NCBI GenBank assembly: GCA_022823055.1
Contig: JAJDXX010000202.1
Location: forward strand, 1 to 40,827
Length of the DNA stretch: 40,827 bases
Source: Candidatus Binatia bacterium
Lineage (GTDB): Bacteria; Desulfobacterota; Binatia; UBA9968; JAJDTQ01
Direction: 5' to 3'
In this document: positions 39,751 through 40,827 of the stretch, one piece after another
How the letters are laid out: each line of letters starts with the position of its first letter
Position numbering within the stretch: the stretch's first letter is position 1
The notes under the pieces: generated by a model
What the model saw: only the letters and a program-made list of their open reading frames with translations
Told to the model about the DNA's origin: nothing
The model's database searches: none
Position numbers and translations under genes: made by a program

Positions 39751-39780
39751 TTGCCCGCCGCCGCGCCCCTCTGGTACATT
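39751..39780 (+). promoter_or_regulatory. promoter of tRNA-Lys
   Basis: TTGCCC (39751-39756) and TACATT (39775-39780), 18 bases apart, about 55 bases before the tRNA. The leader contains a tight hairpin GCCGGAAC/GTTCCGGC (39796-39813) with a 2-base loop, which may help 5' processing. Confidence 0.45.
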
Positions 39781-39833
39781 GAAACCAATGTGTCGGCCGG
39801 AACCCGTTCCGGCACCGCTGTGCAGCCCACCAC

Positions 39834-39909
39834 GAGCCGTTAGCTCAGCAGGTAGAGCATCTGCCTTTTAAGCAGAGGGTCGCCGGTTCGATCCCGGCAC
39901 GGCTCACCA
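39834..39909 (+). tRNA. tRNA-Lys (UUU)
   Basis: A complete 76-base cloverleaf. Acceptor GAGCCGT (39834-39840) pairs with ACGGCTC (39899-39905), discriminator A, and CCA is encoded in the DNA. D arm GCTC...GAGC, anticodon stem TCTGC/GCAGA with loop CTTTTAA giving anticodon TTT (lysine), T arm GCCGG-TTCGATC-CCGGC. Every stem pairs canonically. tRNA-Lys 3' ends are common integration sites and small unfamiliar genes follow, but no integrase or attachment-site repeat is seen in this window. Confidence 0.97.
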
Positions 39910-39986
39910 AATTTTTCAGGTACTTACGCGGGGTTCAGAGAAGGACGGAAAAGGGCTTATCACCAGCTCGTCACCAGGGAGAAGAA

Positions 39987-40256
39987 ATGGCTATCAAGAT
40001 CATGACGAACATCGACGTTGACGGCATCCGGTTCACGGGGCCGCGCGCGGCCGAAGTTTCCTTGAGGGTGGGATTCCGAGATGACAACCTGCCCGAAGAC
40101 GGCAACGGCGGTTCCGCCGTCTTCACGATCCCGGTTGCATGGCAATGGGAAGACACGCTCGACACGCTCCAGGCTAGGGCCACCGAAAGCCTGATGGATT
40201 TCTCCGGCGACCTCCCGCTGCTCTTCCCCGACTACACGGCCTTGTCCAAAACCTGA
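39987..40256 (+). CDS. small protein of unknown function
   Basis: An 89-residue acidic protein, MAIKIMTNIDVDGIRFTGP onward, mostly predicted beta strand plus one helix (TLDTLQARATESLMDFSGDL). No signal peptide, TM or recognised family. ATG at 39987 follows GGGAG 6 bases away. It is the first gene after the tRNA and reads away from it; the next two genes follow in the same direction within 20 bases. Confidence 0.62.
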   Translation: MAIKIMTNIDVDGIRFTGPRAAEVSLRVGFRDDNLPEDGNGGSAVFTIPVAWQWEDTLDTLQARATESLMDFSGDLPLLFPDYTALSKT

Positions 40257-40274
40257 CAGGGGTGAAGATTCAGT

Positions 40275-40439
40275 ATGGAACCCAAACGCTACGCGACGCG
40301 CGAAGCCGTGGCCCGGTTGGAACAAGAGGTAGCCGACGAGCTGCGGCGCCAATGGTTCGCCTTCCTGACCGGCCAGTGGGCCAAGGTAGTCAGCATCGAA
40401 AAGGACAGTGTGACTCGACAAGGGGGGTGCAGGCCATGA
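40275..40439 (+). CDS. 54-residue protein of unknown function
   Basis: ATG at 40275 with GGGG about 12 bases upstream opens 54 codons ending TGA at 40437-40439: helical, charged, with REAVARLEQEVADELRRQWF. It starts 18 bases after the previous stop, and its end overlaps the next ATG (ATGA, 40436-40439), which supports real, coupled translation. No family recognised. Confidence 0.5.
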   Translation: MEPKRYATREAVARLEQEVADELRRQWFAFLTGQWAKVVSIEKDSVTRQGGCRP

Positions 40440-40774
40440 AACGGAACCCACGTTTGTTCGCCGTCGTAGTCCTCGGGTTGCTCTTGGCGCCTCCGTCCTT
40501 CGCCGCGTGGTACAGCGGCGGGACTCTTCACCGGGCCACAGTGGCCGAATGGCGAAGGGCGACCTACGCCAACAAGCTGGCGACGTCGGCCGATTGGGCG
40601 ATCACCCGTCCCGGCGTCCGGGCAAAGGTCATGCGAAGCGGATCAATCGAGAACATCAGGCCATACGCGGTCCAGATGTTGACCTGTGTAGACGCCGCGG
40701 CCGGCCCTGCAGGCTATGGCGGACTTGGCGTCAGTGAGTTGGCCGCGGCTTGCGCAATATCGCTCGGATGGTGA
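40436..40774 (+). CDS. small secreted protein of unknown function
   Basis: A 112-residue protein with a clear signal peptide (LFAVVVLGLLLAPPSFA, cleavage after Ala23-24) followed by AWYSGGTLHRATVAEWRRAT. The mature part is about 88 residues with one Cys near residue 88 and a Gly/Ala-rich C-terminal portion. ATG at 40436 overlaps the previous stop and has AAGGGGGG 8 bases upstream. No family recognised. Export to the periplasm or beyond is the only safe statement. Confidence 0.65.
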   Translation: MKRNPRLFAVVVLGLLLAPPSFAAWYSGGTLHRATVAEWRRATYANKLATSADWAITRPGVRAKVMRSGSIENIRPYAVQMLTCVDAAAGPAGYGGLGVSELAAACAISLGW

Positions 40775-40780
40775 ACACTC

Positions 40781-40827
40781 ATGGCCTCCAAGAAAGTAAA
40801 GTTGGTGCGCGACATCAGGCCTGGGAC
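40781..40827 (+). CDS. possible start of a further gene, cut by window edge
   Basis: ATG at 40781 opens a frame (MASKKVKLVRDIRPG) that reaches the window end without a stop. It lies 6 bases after the previous stop and in the same direction. The ribosome-binding site is weak, so this is tentative. Confidence 0.25.
   Translation, partial: MASKKVKLVRDIRPG

Overview
This is a GC-rich chromosomal segment, probably from an uncultivated Gram-negative bacterium. Outer-membrane-type DUF1302/DUF1329 proteins, periplasmic binding proteins and several TTG/GTG starts support that. The gene content (orphan tripartite tricarboxylate transporter receptors, several Rieske oxygenases, ornithine-cyclodeaminase-like reductases, a UbiD decarboxylase) resembles soil or marine/sponge-associated proteobacterial or Tectomicrobia-like metagenomic genomes. 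I cannot fix the taxon from the sequence.

Layout. 1-2700: a broken MFS gene, a TA-flanked miniature inverted-repeat element, and a gluconeogenic/glycolytic pair (class I fructose-bisphosphate aldolase and fructose-1,6-bisphosphatase) behind one promoter. 2736-7647 (minus strand): an orphan TTT receptor, then a complete NitT/TauT-type ABC importer (permease, ATPase, binding protein) behind a haem-oxygenase-fold redox enzyme. 7870-12869: a frameshifted Rieske oxygenase, a four-domain rhodanese, a small permease, and a second, intact Rieske oxygenase with a palindrome inside its promoter. 12936-14762: an orphan HicB antitoxin, a nested palindromic repeat, a GlcG/HbpS-like protein and an SDR dehydrogenase. 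14878-17544 (minus): TTT receptor, Rieske oxygenase (intact paralogue of the broken one) and cupin in one unit. 17812-19552 (minus): ornithine-cyclodeaminase homologue plus TsaC/Sua5. 19844-24742 (plus): an oligopeptide-type binding protein and two permeases, one carrying a very large inserted extracytoplasmic region, with no ATPase genes. 24830-34012 (all minus): cysteine-dioxygenase-like cupin, STAS protein, small helical protein, PaaK-like CoA ligase, RNA-ligase-like nucleotidyltransferase, UbiD, a small unknown protein, DUF1302 and DUF1329; the UbiD-to-DUF1302 genes overlap. 34309-39663: a second and third ornithine-cyclodeaminase homologue flanking an amidohydrolase, a 2[4Fe-4S] ferredoxin and an AprA/fumarate-reductase-like flavoprotein. 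39834-39909: tRNA-Lys(UUU), followed by small genes of unknown function that run off the window.

Reading as a whole: apart from housekeeping genes (aldolase, FBPase, TsaC, tRNA) this looks like an accessory catabolic region. Periplasmic receptors and outer-membrane proteins would capture hydrophobic or aromatic carboxylic acids; Rieske oxygenases, SDR, cupins, UbiD, CoA ligase and amidohydrolase would process them. Substrates cannot be deduced from sequence. The items most worth following up are the isolated RNA-ligase-like gene, the overlapping UbiD/unknown/DUF1302/DUF1329 unit with a two-turn direct repeat upstream, the permease with an inserted region of about 295 residues, and the four-rhodanese protein with one cysteine-less domain.
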